64,000 bases of DNA from Romboutsia timonensis (lineage in GTDB: Bacteria; Bacillota; Clostridia; Peptostreptococcales; Peptostreptococcaceae): contig NZ_LT629850.1 of the NCBI RefSeq assembly GCF_900106845.1, positions 113,696 to 177,695 on the forward strand. The letters run 5' to 3'. Shown piece by piece: positions 46,133 through 56,887 of this stretch. The translations under genes and the position numbers were made by a program. The notes beneath the pieces were generated by a model that was given only the letters and a program-made list of their open reading frames with translations, was not told the origin of the DNA and did no database searches. Numbering within the stretch: position 1 is the first letter of the stretch; every line of letters begins with the position of its first letter.

Positions 46133-47794
46133 GTGAGAATAAGTTATAAAAACTTAAAAAGATATAAAGAAATTGCACATGTACTAATTAAATATGGATT
46201 TTCCGTTATTGTAGAAAAGCTAAATATAGAGGAAGTAGCATATAAAATACCTATTACAAATCCTTCTGAGGAAATAAAGAATATGTCTACTGCTACAAAG
46301 ATTAGATGTGTAATAGAAGAATTAGGTCCAACATATATAAAATTTGGGCAACTATTAAGTACAAGGAAAGATTTATTTGACCAAGATATAATAGATGAAC
46401 TTTCTAAATTAAGAGATAGCGTAGAACCATTTGATACAGATATAGCAAAAGCTATATTTAAAAATGAGACTGGATTAGATATAGATGATATTTTTAAGGA
46501 ATTTAATGATATTCCTATAGGGTCTGCATCTATAGGTCAAGTTTATGAAGGTAAGTTAAAAAATAATGAAGATGTAATTGTAAAGATACAAAGACCTAAT
46601 GTAGAAGAAACTATAAAATCTGATATAGAAATATTAAGATCTATAGCTTCAGCATTAAAAGATTTATATAAAGATATTGATATAGACTTAAAACAGGTAA
46701 TAGAAGAATTTAATACTCAATTAATGAGAGAGTTAGACTATAATTTTGAAGCTATGAATGCTATCAAGTTTAAAAAGATGTTTGAAGATAGCAAAGAAGT
46801 ATATATACCATCTATATATAGTGAATATAGTACTGAAAAAGTATTAATAATGGAAAAAATAATAGGTATAAAGTTAAGTGATATTTCAAAAATAAGAGAG
46901 CTAGGTTGGAGTACGAAAAATATAGCGGAAATAGGTGTAAGATCGTTATTTAAACAAGTATTCGAATATGGATTTTTTCACGGTGACCCACATCCAGGAA
47001 ATATATTTGTAGTAAGCAGTAACTGTATATCATATATAGATTTTGGAATGATTGGGATTATAGACAGTAAGACATTAAACTTTTTAAATCATATGGCAAT
47101 TGCAATAAGCAAGAAAAATATAGATAGAGTAATTCACTTATTAATAGATATGAATATACTAAACTCAGATATAGATACTAGTAGTTTTAGACAAGATTTA
47201 TTATATTTAATGCACTACTATTATGATGTACCAATAGAGAAGTTAAGTATAGCTAATATTTTAAATGATATGTTTAGATTTCTTAGAAAATATAAAGTAT
47301 ATATACCATCTCAACTTTCTATGCTTGCAAAAACTATAATAACTTTAGAAGGAACTGCTAGAAGTTTAGATCCAGATTTTTCAATATCGTCAGTAGCACA
47401 AGAATTTATTAAGTATTATTATATTAATAAACTTAGTGTAGATAAGATATTACTTAGAGCTAAAGATAATACAGAAGAAATACTTTTTGATATTAGATCA
47501 ATTCCAAAACAGTTAAAAACTATACTTAGAAACTTAGAGAATAATAATATTAAAATACAAATGGAAGATATAAAGTTTACAAGCTTGGAACGGTGTATAA
47601 CTGATTTGGCTACAAAACTTTCGCTAAGCTTAGTTCTAGCATCTATGGTTGTTGGTTCTTCTCTTATAATATCATCACAAAATATAAATCGAAATATTTG
47701 GATAAAAATGATGGCAATTACAGGCTTTTCTATATCATTTATAATAGGAATATTATTAGTTATTAAAATTTTTAGAAGCCAATATAGAAAATAA
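46133..47794 (+). CDS. AarF/UbiB-type protein kinase-like membrane protein
   Basis: 553 aa. The ABC1/UbiB pattern is clear: KFGQLLSTRKDLFDQDIIDELSKLRD, the Ala/Gly-rich loop ...GSASIGQVYEG, the ATP-lysine in VIVKIQRP, HGDPHPGNIF and YIDFGMIG. Two C-terminal membrane segments anchor it. In many bacteria the family supports quinone metabolism; no ubi/men genes are near, so the role in this fermenter is open. GTG start after AGGAGTGG. A promoter was not identified. Confidence 0.9.
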   Translation: MRISYKNLKRYKEIAHVLIKYGFSVIVEKLNIEEVAYKIPITNPSEEIKNMSTATKIRCVIEELGPTYIKFGQLLSTRKDLFDQDIIDELSKLRDSVEPFDTDIAKAIFKNETGLDIDDIFKEFNDIPIGSASIGQVYEGKLKNNEDVIVKIQRPNVEETIKSDIEILRSIASALKDLYKDIDIDLKQVIEEFNTQLMRELDYNFEAMNAIKFKKMFEDSKEVYIPSIYSEYSTEKVLIMEKIIGIKLSDISKIRELGWSTKNIAEIGVRSLFKQVFEYGFFHGDPHPGNIFVVSSNCISYIDFGMIGIIDSKTLNFLNHMAIAISKKNIDRVIHLLIDMNILNSDIDTSSFRQDLLYLMHYYYDVPIEKLSIANILNDMFRFLRKYKVYIPSQLSMLAKTIITLEGTARSLDPDFSISSVAQEFIKYYYINKLSVDKILLRAKDNTEEILFDIRSIPKQLKTILRNLENNNIKIQMEDIKFTSLERCITDLATKLSLSLVLASMVVGSSLIISSQNINRNIWIKMMAITGFSISFIIGILLVIKIFRSQYRK

Positions 47795-47876
47795 TAAGTA
47801 AATTTATAATTATAAAAATATATATTAAAGCTTAATAAGATAGTATATGACATGCAGTGGAAAATGGAGGAGAAAA

Positions 47877-49643
47877 ATGAGTAATGAAAAATGGTTACTT
47901 AGAAATAGAAAAGTCGACTTAAAAGCTATGTCAGAAAAATATAAAATAAGTCAGTTACTTTGTAAATTGATGGTAAATAGAGATATAATTGATGAGAATA
48001 TAATAAATAGTTATATAAATCCTGTATATAAATATTTACATTCACCTAAAACTATGAAAGATGTAGTTATTGCAGTAGATATTATAAAAAGAAAAATACA
48101 AGAAAATAAAAAAATTAGGATTATAGGTGACTATGATGTAGATGGAATAATCAGTGTTTTTATACTATATACGGCACTTAAAAAGTGTGGTGCAAATGTA
48201 GATTATGAAATACCTGATAGAATCAAAGATGGATACGGTATAAATGAAAATATAGTAAAGGTAGCTTATGATGAGGGCGTAGATACTATAATAACTTGCG
48301 ATAATGGAATTTCAGCTATAGATCAAATACAATATGCTAAAGATTTAGGATTAACAGTAATAGTTACGGATCATCACGATGTTCCATTTATAGAAGAAGA
48401 TGGAGTAAGAACATTTTTATCTTCGCAGGCGGATGCAATAATAAATCCAAAACAAATAGAGTGTGAATATAAATTTAAAAGTATATGTGGTGCAGGTGTT
48501 GCTTTTAAATTAATGGAAGCATTATATGAAGAGATAGGAATGGATAAGGAAGAGTGTTATAAATTAATTGAATTTATAGCTATAGCAACAGTTTGTGATG
48601 TAGTTGACTTAATAGATGAAAATAGAATATTTGTAAAAAATGGATTAGAAATGCTAAATAACAGCAAAAATATTGGTATAAATGCACTTAAAAAAGCATG
48701 CGGCTTAGAAGATAAAGAAATTACAGCATATCACTTAGGATTTGTAATAGGTCCATGTTTAAATGCATCTGGAAGACTTGATTCTGCTAAAAAAGGTTTA
48801 GAATTATTATTAATGGAAGATGATGAAGAGGCTAAGAATCTAGCACAAGAAATAGTAGATTTAAATGATGCAAGAAAGAATATGACAAAAGAGGGAGTAG
48901 ATAGAGCTATTAACATAATTGATAGTACAGATATTAATAATGATAATATATTAGTTGTATATATACCTGATATACATGAAAGTCTTGCTGGTATAGTTGC
49001 AGGTAGAGTAAAAGAAAAGTACAATAAGCCAACTATAATACTTACAAAGTCAGAAGAAGGTGTAAAAGGATCTGCAAGATCTATAGAAGAATATAATATG
49101 TTTGAAGGATTATTAGCTTGTAAAGAATTACTTGATAAGTTTGGTGGACACCCTATGGCAGCTGGATTGTCATTACAAGAAGATAAGGTTGATGAATTAA
49201 GAATAGCTTTAAATAATAAATGTGAATTAACAGATGAAGATTTGACTAGAAAGATAATGATAGATTCATCTCTTCCTCTAGAATATTTAAATTTACATCT
49301 TATTGAAGAATTAAATGTATTAGAGCCATTTGGTAAAGGTAATGCTAAGCCAGTATTTGGTGTTAGAGATGCAAAAATTACTAGGGCTATGTTACTTGGA
49401 AAAGACAAGAATGTTTTAAAGTTAAAGCTTTTAACAAATAATAATATTACTATAGATGCTATGATATTTAATGACTTAGAAAATTTTGAGAGTAAGATTA
49501 TAGAAAAGTATGGTAATGAAGAATTAGATAACTTATATAATAAATCCAACAATAATATACCTATGGATTTTACATTCTATCCATCTATAAATGAATGGAA
49601 TGGAAATAAGAGCATACAAGTTGTAGTTAATGGTATTAGATAG
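47877..49643 (+). CDS. recJ: Single-stranded-DNA exonuclease RecJ
   Basis: 5'-3' exonuclease for recombination and mismatch repair. 588 aa with DHH-family motifs GDYDVDGIISVF, CDNGIS, TDHHDVP, and the DHHA1 region with GSARSIEEYN and FGGHPMAAG. The upstream ATG at 47847 lacks a site; GGAGG points to 47877. The protein is shorter than some RecJ but contains the full DHH/DHHA1 core and an OB-like C-terminus. Confidence 0.93.
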   Translation: MSNEKWLLRNRKVDLKAMSEKYKISQLLCKLMVNRDIIDENIINSYINPVYKYLHSPKTMKDVVIAVDIIKRKIQENKKIRIIGDYDVDGIISVFILYTALKKCGANVDYEIPDRIKDGYGINENIVKVAYDEGVDTIITCDNGISAIDQIQYAKDLGLTVIVTDHHDVPFIEEDGVRTFLSSQADAIINPKQIECEYKFKSICGAGVAFKLMEALYEEIGMDKEECYKLIEFIAIATVCDVVDLIDENRIFVKNGLEMLNNSKNIGINALKKACGLEDKEITAYHLGFVIGPCLNASGRLDSAKKGLELLLMEDDEEAKNLAQEIVDLNDARKNMTKEGVDRAINIIDSTDINNDNILVVYIPDIHESLAGIVAGRVKEKYNKPTIILTKSEEGVKGSARSIEEYNMFEGLLACKELLDKFGGHPMAAGLSLQEDKVDELRIALNNKCELTDEDLTRKIMIDSSLPLEYLNLHLIEELNVLEPFGKGNAKPVFGVRDAKITRAMLLGKDKNVLKLKLLTNNNITIDAMIFNDLENFESKIIEKYGNEELDNLYNKSNNNIPMDFTFYPSINEWNGNKSIQVVVNGIR

Positions 49644-50054
49644 TAAAATATAAATATAAATTATCAAAAAATTAATAGTAAATGAAATAAATGGATAACC
49701 TAAAGAAATATAAAGTGATAGCTATAGACAACTAATTAATAATAAACTATAATGAAGGTTCGGAAAAAAACGATGCTTGGTAAAAGTTATATTTTCACCA
49801 AATATTGATAAAAAATGATTAAGAAGATATAATAATATTATTATTAACGATTATTTAAAAAATAGTAAAAAATATTCGTATATTATTTTTTACATACATG
49901 TAAATTAAATATTATAAAAAGTAACATTATTTATAAATAGGAAATATAACTAATTATAAATTGAACAATTAAAGTTAATAAAATAGATAAAAATTAAAAT
50001 TTAATATCTAATAATCATAAAAATAGAACATTAAAAGCTATTAGGAGGGTCATC
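49644..50054. other. Gene-free AT-rich gap between recJ and apt
   Basis: About 410 bases with no supported open frame. A 10-bp AT-rich hairpin GTAAAAAATA/ATTTTTTAC at 49865-49893 may help end recJ transcripts but has no T-run after it. I looked for a purine riboswitch core ahead of apt and do not see one. Confidence 0.5.
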
Positions 50055-50567
50055 ATGGACTTAAAAAAAGCAATAAGAGAAATTGAAAACTTCCCAAAAG
50101 AAGGAATAAACTTTAAAGACATAACAACATTAATGCAAGATGGAGAAACTTTCAAGTACACAATAGATGCATTTATAAATGAATTAAAAGACAAAAATGT
50201 AGATGTAATAGTAGGGCCAGAAGCTAGAGGATTCTTAATGGGAACTCCAGTTGCTTATGGATTAGGTGTTGGATTTGTTCCGGTTAGAAAGCCAGGAAAA
50301 CTTCCATCAGAAACTATAAGCTATAGCTATGGATTAGAGTACGGTAGTGATACATTACAAATACACAAAGATGCAATAAAACCAGGACAAAGAGTAGCTA
50401 TAGTAGATGATTTATTAGCTACAGGAGGAACTATGGAAGCTGCAGCAAAACTAATAGAACAATTAGGTGGAGAAGTGGTTTCTATGCAATTCTTAATAGA
50501 ATTAGAAGACCTAAAAGGAAGAGAGAAATTATCTCAATACGAAGTAAATTCTTTAATAAAGTACTAG
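50055..50567 (+). CDS. apt: Adenine phosphoribosyltransferase
   Basis: Salvages adenine to AMP with PRPP. 170 aa with the PRPP-binding motif [14 protein letters not shown] and the [22 protein letters not shown] segments. AGGAGGG lies just before the ATG. A terminator separates it from relA, although apt-relA adjacency is common in Firmicutes. Confidence 0.96.
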   Translation: MDLKKAIREIENFPKEGINFKDITTLMQDGETFKYTIDAFINELKDKNVDVIVGPEARGFLMGTPVAYGLGVGFVPVRKPGKLPSETISYSYGLEYGSDTLQIHKDAIKPGQRVAIVDDLLATGGTMEAAAKLIEQLGGEVVSMQFLIELEDLKGREKLSQYEVNSLIKY

Positions 50568-50574
50568 TACTTTA

Positions 50575-50604
50575 AAAATAGTTGGTATATAGCCAACTAT
50601 TTTA
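50575..50604 (+). terminator. Terminator between apt and relA
   Basis: AAATAGTTGG/CCAACTATTTT stem around TATATAG; the T-run is short, so some read-through into relA is likely. Confidence 0.7.
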
Positions 50605-50637
50605 ATATATAAATTTATACTTGAGATAGGTGGTATT

Positions 50638-52848
50638 ATGCAAGATAAGGAAATTCAAGAGCTTATAGAAAAAATAAAGAAATATGCAAATGATGTAGAT
50701 GTTAGTTTAGTTGAAAAGGCTTATTACTTTGGAAAAAAAGCACATGATGGACAATTTAGAAAATCAGGAGAACCTTATTTTATACATCCTGTAGCAGTAG
50801 CAAATATTCTATGTGATATGGAATTAGATATAGAAACTATAATTGCAGGTTTACTTCATGACGTAGTGGAAGATACTGAATATACATATGAAGATATAGA
50901 AAGAGAATTTTCTAAAGAAATAGCTGATTTAGTAGATGGAGTAACAAAGCTTGGACAAATAAAATATCAGTCAAAAGAGGAAACACAAGCGGAAAACTTA
51001 AGAAAAATGTTTCTTGCTATGGCAAAAGATATAAGAGTTATACTTATAAAATTAGCTGATAGACTGCATAATATGAGAACTTTAAAATATATGCCTCCAG
51101 AAAAAGCTAAATCTAAAGCCATAGAAACACTTGAGATATATGGTGGAATAGCTAATAGATTAGGAATATCTATGATTAAATGGGAACTTGAAGATTTAGC
51201 TTTAAGATATATAGATCCTGAAGGATATTATGATTTAGTTGAGAGAGTTGCTAAAAAAAGAAGTCAAAGAGAAGCTTATATTGAAAATGTACTTAATATA
51301 TTAAACAAATCATTTGAAGAGGTAAATATTAAGTGTAATGTATATGGAAGACCAAAGCATTTTTATAGTATATATAAAAAAATGCAAGATAAACATAAGA
51401 ACTTCCAAGATATATATGATTTAATGGCAGTTAGGATAATTGTTGACACTGTAAAAGATTGCTATGCAGTTCTTGGTATGATACATACGCTATGGACTCC
51501 TATGCCAGGTAGATTTAAAGATTATATAGCTATGCCAAAGCCAAATATGTATCAAAGTTTACACACCACAGTCATAGGTCCAGATGGTGAGCCTTTAGAG
51601 ATACAAATAAGAACTAAAGAAATGCACACTATAGCTGAGTACGGAATAGCAGCACACTGGAAATATAAAGAAGGAAATACAAGTCAAAAGCAAAGCAATA
51701 TAGAAGGTAAACTTCAGTGGTTAAGACAAATGATGGAATGGGAAAAAGACTTAAAAGACCCACAAGAGTTTATGGATGCACTTAAAGAAGATGTATTCAG
51801 TAGTCAAGTATATGTATTTACTCCTAAGGGGGATGTTGTAGAACTTCCAGCAGAGTCAACACCAATAGATTTTGCATACAGAGTGCATACAAATGTAGGG
51901 AATAAATGTGTTGGTGCAAAGATAGATGGAAGAATAGTGCCTCTAGATTATAAACTTCAAAATGGTAATATAGTTGAAATATTAACATCTTCAAACTCTA
52001 ATGGACCAAGTAGGGACTGGATAAATATTGTTAAAACACCTAATGCTAAAAGTAGAATTAGACAATGGTTCAAAAAAGAAAGAAGAGAAGAAAATATTCA
52101 AAGAGGAACGGAAATACTTGAAAAAGAATTTAAAAAATACCATATACCATTAAAGGATTCCAATATAGAAAAATACATGCAACAAATGACTAAGAAATTT
52201 AACCAACCAACAGTAGAAGATTTAATAGCTACTATTGGATATGGTGGAATAATGCCAGCGCATGTAGTTCCTAAAATAAGGGATTTATATGAAAAAGAAG
52301 TTAAAAAAGTTCAAAAAGAACAAAAAGAAGAAATAAATGATATTGAAAAACACAGCATAAGTGATGCGGAATATAAACAAAAAAGAAAGAAAAATAATTC
52401 ACAAGGAATTGTAGTAAAAAGATTAGATAATATACTTATAAGATTTGCTAAATGTTGTAATCCACTTCCTGGTGATGAGATTATAGGTTATGTAACTAAA
52501 GGAAGAGGAGTTGCTATACATAGAGCAGATTGTCCTAATGCAAATGTTAATGGAGATTTCTTTAAAAATAGATTAGTAGATGTAGCTTGGAGTAATTCTG
52601 AAGCTAGTAAATTTGAAGCTGAAATACAAATAAAAGCGGTTGATAGAAGAGGAATAATAAATGATATAACTCACATAATCGCTATGGATAAAGTTTCTTT
52701 AAATGGTATAAGTGCAAAAAAAGGAAAAGATAATGTAGTAAGTGTAAACTTATTAGTTGAAGTTAATAATATAGACTCGTTAAATACACTGATGAAAAAA
52801 ATAAAATCAATTCCTGGTGTTGAAAATATTTATAGGGTAATTAACTAG
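50638..52848 (+). CDS. relA: Bifunctional (p)ppGpp synthetase/hydrolase RelA/SpoT
   Basis: Stringent-response enzyme, 736 aa. The hydrolase HD domain (HPVAVANIL, LLHDVVEDT) is intact, as is the synthetase domain (GRPKHFYSIYKKM, YQSLHTTVIGPDGEPLEIQIRT). A TGS domain (VYVFTPKGDVVELP), a zinc-finger-like CCNPLPGDEI region and a C-terminal ACT domain follow. It should both make and degrade (p)ppGpp. Leads an operon with dtd, an MBL hydrolase and hemZ. Confidence 0.96.
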   Translation: MQDKEIQELIEKIKKYANDVDVSLVEKAYYFGKKAHDGQFRKSGEPYFIHPVAVANILCDMELDIETIIAGLLHDVVEDTEYTYEDIEREFSKEIADLVDGVTKLGQIKYQSKEETQAENLRKMFLAMAKDIRVILIKLADRLHNMRTLKYMPPEKAKSKAIETLEIYGGIANRLGISMIKWELEDLALRYIDPEGYYDLVERVAKKRSQREAYIENVLNILNKSFEEVNIKCNVYGRPKHFYSIYKKMQDKHKNFQDIYDLMAVRIIVDTVKDCYAVLGMIHTLWTPMPGRFKDYIAMPKPNMYQSLHTTVIGPDGEPLEIQIRTKEMHTIAEYGIAAHWKYKEGNTSQKQSNIEGKLQWLRQMMEWEKDLKDPQEFMDALKEDVFSSQVYVFTPKGDVVELPAESTPIDFAYRVHTNVGNKCVGAKIDGRIVPLDYKLQNGNIVEILTSSNSNGPSRDWINIVKTPNAKSRIRQWFKKERREENIQRGTEILEKEFKKYHIPLKDSNIEKYMQQMTKKFNQPTVEDLIATIGYGGIMPAHVVPKIRDLYEKEVKKVQKEQKEEINDIEKHSISDAEYKQKRKKNNSQGIVVKRLDNILIRFAKCCNPLPGDEIIGYVTKGRGVAIHRADCPNANVNGDFFKNRLVDVAWSNSEASKFEAEIQIKAVDRRGIINDITHIIAMDKVSLNGISAKKGKDNVVSVNLLVEVNNIDSLNTLMKKIKSIPGVENIYRVIN

Positions 52849-52857
52849 GAGGTTATT

Positions 52858-53307
52858 ATGAGAGCAGTTGTTCAGAGAGTATCTTCTTCAAAAGTTACAG
52901 TAGATGGAGAAGTTACTGGGGAGATAAATAAAGGGTTACTTGTTTTACTAGGTGTAACTCATGAAGATACATCTAAAGATGTAGATTATATAATAGATAA
53001 GGTACTTAACTTAAGAATATTTGAAGATGAAAATGAAAAGATGAATTTATCATTAAAAGATGTTGGTGGAGAACTTTTAGTAGTATCTCAATTTACTTTA
53101 TATGGTGATTGTAGAAAAGGTAGAAGACCTAGCTTTTCTAGTGCAGCAAGACCAGAAGTTGCAACAAAATTATATGAGGAATTCATAGAAAAAGCAAGGA
53201 AAGAAGGTATAGTAACTAAAACAGGACAGTTTGGTGCACATATGATGGTTGATTTAACTAATGATGGGCCAGTTACTATATTACTTGAGTCAAATAGAGA
53301 TTTTTAA
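52858..53307 (+). CDS. dtd: D-aminoacyl-tRNA deacylase
   Basis: Removes D-amino acids from tRNA. 149 aa with [35 protein letters not shown] (catalytic Thr region) and the C-terminal [27 protein letters not shown] before the ATG; 9 bases after relA. Confidence 0.97.
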   Translation: MRAVVQRVSSSKVTVDGEVTGEINKGLLVLLGVTHEDTSKDVDYIIDKVLNLRIFEDENEKMNLSLKDVGGELLVVSQFTLYGDCRKGRRPSFSSAARPEVATKLYEEFIEKARKEGIVTKTGQFGAHMMVDLTNDGPVTILLESNRDF

Positions 53308-53319
53308 GGAGGTACAATT

Positions 53320-53934
53320 ATGATAATAGATAAGATAGTTGAACCATACTTTGGAGAAAATATGTATATATTAATAGATGAAGAAACTAAAAAGTGTGCA
53401 GTTGTAGACCCAGGTGGAGCTAGTGACAAAATACTTACTTATCTAAAGAAAAACTCTTTAGAGTTAGAATATATACTACTGACTCATGGACATGGAGACC
53501 ATATAGGAGCAGTTAATTATATAAAATCTAAAACTAATGCTACCATAGTAGCACATAGTGATGAAAAAGAATTATTAAATGATAATAGAAAAAACCTAAG
53601 TTATTCTATGCATTGTGGCCCACAAGAATTAAATGCTGATGTATATGTTAATGACAAAGATAAATTAGAACTTGGAAATTTAAAATTAAGTTTTATTCAT
53701 ACGCCAGGACATACAAAAGGAAGTATGTGTATAAGAGTTAATGACGATATGTTTACAGGAGATACTCTGTTTGCAGGAAGTATAGGAAGAACGGATTTTT
53801 ATAGTGGAGACTATAAGCAAATTGAGAAATCTTTAAAGAAATTAGCTAAATTTGAAAACAAAGTAAAAATACATCCTGGTCATGGGCCAAGTTCAACACT
53901 TGGTATAGAAAAGATGAGTAATCCTTATATGTAA
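53320..53934 (+). CDS. MBL-fold hydrolase (glyoxalase II-like)
   Basis: 204 aa. The zinc motif THGHGDHIG, then HCGP, HTPGHTKGSM, FTGDTLFAGSIGRTD and HPGHGPSST give the complete metallo-beta-lactamase core. Similar small proteins are annotated as hydroxyacylglutathione hydrolases, but clostridia mostly lack glutathione, so the true thioester substrate is unknown. 12 bases after dtd in the relA operon. Confidence 0.92.
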   Translation: MIIDKIVEPYFGENMYILIDEETKKCAVVDPGGASDKILTYLKKNSLELEYILLTHGHGDHIGAVNYIKSKTNATIVAHSDEKELLNDNRKNLSYSMHCGPQELNADVYVNDKDKLELGNLKLSFIHTPGHTKGSMCIRVNDDMFTGDTLFAGSIGRTDFYSGDYKQIEKSLKKLAKFENKVKIHPGHGPSSTLGIEKMSNPYM

Positions 53935-53948
53935 AAGGAGACATTAAA

Positions 53949-55421
53949 ATGTTAAACGTAATATTAAAAAATCATGATTTTAAGTATGAAGTTGCAGAAC
54001 TTATAAAATTATTTACTTCGGATTTTCAATTTGTAGAAAATAAAAGTTTTGGTATGGTATTAGAAAATACTCTTTTAGAGTACAACAATACTTTAATATC
54101 AACAAGTAAGTACTATGAAAATTATGAACTTAGATTTGAGTCATCTGAAAATATAAAAATTGATGGTTTAAGTGAACAAGAACTAAAAAAGCGTACTAAA
54201 GAAATGATAAAAAGAAGTATGTTTAACGTATTAAAAAAGAAGTTTAATACTTATGTACCATGGGGCATACTTACGGGAATAAGACCTGTTAAGATAGTTC
54301 ATAACTTACTAGACAAAGGTATGAGTGATGAATATATAAGACAAAATCTAAAAGAAAATTATCTTATAATGGATGAAAAAATAGATTTAGCTTTAGAGAT
54401 TGCAAAAAGAGAAAGACCTTTTATATATCCTATTGATGAAAATAAAATATCTTTATATATTGGAATACCGTTTTGTCCTACAAGATGTTATTACTGTTCA
54501 TTCCCAGCTAACCCATTAAAGCAATTTGGGCATTTAAGAATGGAATATGTACAAAAGCTTATAGAAGAAGTTAAGGGAATGGCAAAAATACTAAAAGATA
54601 CAAATAAAGAAATTGAAACTCTATACATTGGTGGAGGAACACCAACAGCACTTGAAAAAGAAGAGTTAGATATTTTAATAACTGCTTTATATAAAGAGCT
54701 AGATTTAAGTAAGATAAAGGAATTTACTGTAGAGGCAGGAAGACCAGATTCTATAACTAGAGGCAAGTTGGAAGTTCTTAAAAAGCATAATGTAAGTAGA
54801 ATAAGTATAAATCCTCAAACTATGAATGATGAAACTTTAGAAAAAATAGGACGTGCTCATAGTGTTAGTGATATAGTTGATTGTTTCAATATGGCTAGAG
54901 AAATAGGATTTGATAATATAAATATGGACCTTATACTAGGCCTTGTAGATGAAGATTTAGAAATGGTTAGAAATACATTAGAAGAAATTAAAAAGCTTAA
55001 TCCTGAAAGTTTAACTGTACATACATTAGCAGTTAAAAGAGCATCTAAATTAAAAGAAGATATAGAAAATTATGAACTTACAAGATACGAAGAAATGATA
55101 AAGATGATAGATTTATCTATGGAATATGCAAAGGAAATGGGACTTAACCCATATTATATGTATCGTCAAAAGCATATGTTAGGTAACTTAGAAAACATAG
55201 GATATGCAAAAGAAGGATATGAATGTATATATAATATTCAAATCATGGAAGAAAAGCAAAGTAACTATGCATTAGGTGCAGGATCTATATCTAAATTTGT
55301 ATATGTTGATGAAGATAGAATTGAAAGAGTTGAAAACGTAAAGAACGTTGAGCAATATATAGATAGAGTTGATGAAATGATAGAAAGAAAGAGAAAGGAA
55401 ATATATCAAAATGTTAACTAA
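53949..55421 (+). CDS. hemZ: Oxygen-independent coproporphyrinogen III oxidase-like radical SAM protein HemZ
   Basis: 490 aa. The N-terminal extension (about residues 1-160) typical of HemZ is followed by the radical SAM motif GIPFCPTRCYYCSF (CX3CX2C), YIGGGTPTAL and ISINPQTMNDETLEKIGRAH. Described as HemN-like in Bacillus, but many HemN-like proteins act in heme or other chemistry. No other heme genes are here. AAAGGAG before the ATG; overlaps hisS by 11 bases. Confidence 0.92.
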   Translation: MLNVILKNHDFKYEVAELIKLFTSDFQFVENKSFGMVLENTLLEYNNTLISTSKYYENYELRFESSENIKIDGLSEQELKKRTKEMIKRSMFNVLKKKFNTYVPWGILTGIRPVKIVHNLLDKGMSDEYIRQNLKENYLIMDEKIDLALEIAKRERPFIYPIDENKISLYIGIPFCPTRCYYCSFPANPLKQFGHLRMEYVQKLIEEVKGMAKILKDTNKEIETLYIGGGTPTALEKEELDILITALYKELDLSKIKEFTVEAGRPDSITRGKLEVLKKHNVSRISINPQTMNDETLEKIGRAHSVSDIVDCFNMAREIGFDNINMDLILGLVDEDLEMVRNTLEEIKKLNPESLTVHTLAVKRASKLKEDIENYELTRYEEMIKMIDLSMEYAKEMGLNPYYMYRQKHMLGNLENIGYAKEGYECIYNIQIMEEKQSNYALGAGSISKFVYVDEDRIERVENVKNVEQYIDRVDEMIERKRKEIYQNVN

Positions 55422-56673
55422 AGCTCCAAGAGGAACAAAGGACATAACTCCAAAAGATGCATATAAATGGAATTATGTTGAAAATAAATTTAGAGAAATA
55501 TGTTCATTATTTGGTTATGAAGAGATGAGAACACCAGTATTTGAACATACAGAATTATTTAAAAGAAGTGTAGGGGATACTACAGATATAGTACAAAAAG
55601 AAATGTACTCATTTACAGATAAAGGTGGAAGAGATATAACTTTAAAGCCAGAAGGAACAGCAGGTGTAGTTAGAGCATTTATAGAAAATAAATTATATGC
55701 TGATACTCAACCTACAAAATTATTCTACATAACGCCTTGCTTTAGATATGAAAGACCTCAAGCAGGAAGACAAAGACAATTCCATCAATTTGGAATAGAA
55801 GCACTAGGAAGTGACAAACCATCATTAGATGCAGAAGTTATAGCTTTAGCTGTACAATTCTTTACTGAAGTTGGACTTAAAGATTTAGCAGTAAGTATAA
55901 ACTCAGTTGGATGTCCAACTTGTAGAGCAGAGTATAATGCTAGATTAAAAGAATACCTTGATGCTAAATCAGATGTATTATGTGAAACATGTTTAGAAAG
56001 AAAAGATAAAAATCCAATGAGAGTTATAGACTGTAAAAATCCTACTTGTAAGGAAAACTTAAATGATATACCTTTTATGGTTGATCATATATGTGATGAT
56101 TGTAAAGATCACTTTGAAAAATTACAAACATATTTAAAAGAAATGGATATAAACTTTGTAGTTGATAAAACAATAGTTAGAGGTCTTGACTACTACAAGA
56201 AAACTGCATTTGAAATAATATCAAATGATATAGGATCTCAAAGTACAGTTTGTGGTGGTGGAAGATACGACGGACTTGTTGAACAATTAGGAGGACCTAA
56301 GGGTGTTAGTGGTATAGGATTTGCATTAGGTGCAGAAAGATTATTATTAACTATGGAAAATAATAATATAGAAATAGAAAATCCTTATGCTACTGATATA
56401 TTTATAGTAACAATAGGTGATGAAGCGAAAACTAAGAGCTTTAAATTACTTAAGGATTTAAGAACAAACCACATAAGTGCAGAAAATGACCACTTAGATA
56501 GAAGTGTAAAGGCTCAATTTAAGTATTCTGATAAAATAAATGCTAAATTCACTATAGTTATAGGTGATGATGAATTAGCTAATGACACTGCTACATTAAA
56601 AAATATGTCAACATCAGAACAAACAACTATAAAATTAAGTGAAATAGTTCAAGAGTTAAAGTCTAGAATGTAA
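55411..56673 (+). CDS. hisS: Histidyl-tRNA synthetase
   Basis: Class II synthetase, 420 aa. Motif 1 region PVFEHTELFKRSVGDTTDIV, motif 2 FYITPCFRYERPQAGRQRQFHQFGIE, the histidine-A loop VRGLDYYKKTAFEI and motif 3 GIGFALGAERLL. An inserted CX2C-type segment (CETCLERKDKNPMRVIDCKNPTC) matches the common bacterial form. Start lies within hemZ. I see no T-box leader. Confidence 0.96.
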   Translation: MLTKAPRGTKDITPKDAYKWNYVENKFREICSLFGYEEMRTPVFEHTELFKRSVGDTTDIVQKEMYSFTDKGGRDITLKPEGTAGVVRAFIENKLYADTQPTKLFYITPCFRYERPQAGRQRQFHQFGIEALGSDKPSLDAEVIALAVQFFTEVGLKDLAVSINSVGCPTCRAEYNARLKEYLDAKSDVLCETCLERKDKNPMRVIDCKNPTCKENLNDIPFMVDHICDDCKDHFEKLQTYLKEMDINFVVDKTIVRGLDYYKKTAFEIISNDIGSQSTVCGGGRYDGLVEQLGGPKGVSGIGFALGAERLLLTMENNNIEIENPYATDIFIVTIGDEAKTKSFKLLKDLRTNHISAENDHLDRSVKAQFKYSDKINAKFTIVIGDDELANDTATLKNMSTSEQTTIKLSEIVQELKSRM

Positions 56674-56704
56674 TTAATACAAATATAGTTTAATTTGATA
56701 AATT

Positions 56705-56755
56705 CAGAATATGATTTAATTTAAATATATAAACTTAAGTCATATTCTGTTTGCT
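56705..56755 (+). terminator. Probable terminator after hisS
   Basis: CAGAATATGATTTA pairs with TAAGTCATATTCTG (one mismatch) around about 17 bases; only a short T-run follows. aspS, 130 bases further, may have its own promoter. Confidence 0.5.
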
Positions 56756-56887
56756 AGACAAGTTAAATATATTAGTGATAATATTATTAATATGTTTATA
56801 GAGAAGCTTTAAAAGCTTTATACATAGAATTATATTTAATATAAAAATAACTATTTATAGTTAAAATAAATACTTGGAGGATAAGCA

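Noticed and set aside
48731..49552. 273-aa minus-strand reading frame
   Set aside because: Antisense to recJ, which has all its motifs; low codon quality and no ribosome binding site.
50041..50054. Purine riboswitch ahead of apt
   Set aside because: I looked for the conserved three-way-junction core and found none in 49644-50054.
56674..56887. T-box leader ahead of aspS or hisS
   Set aside because: No AGGGTGGNACCGCG-like box or matching terminator/antiterminator pair is visible.
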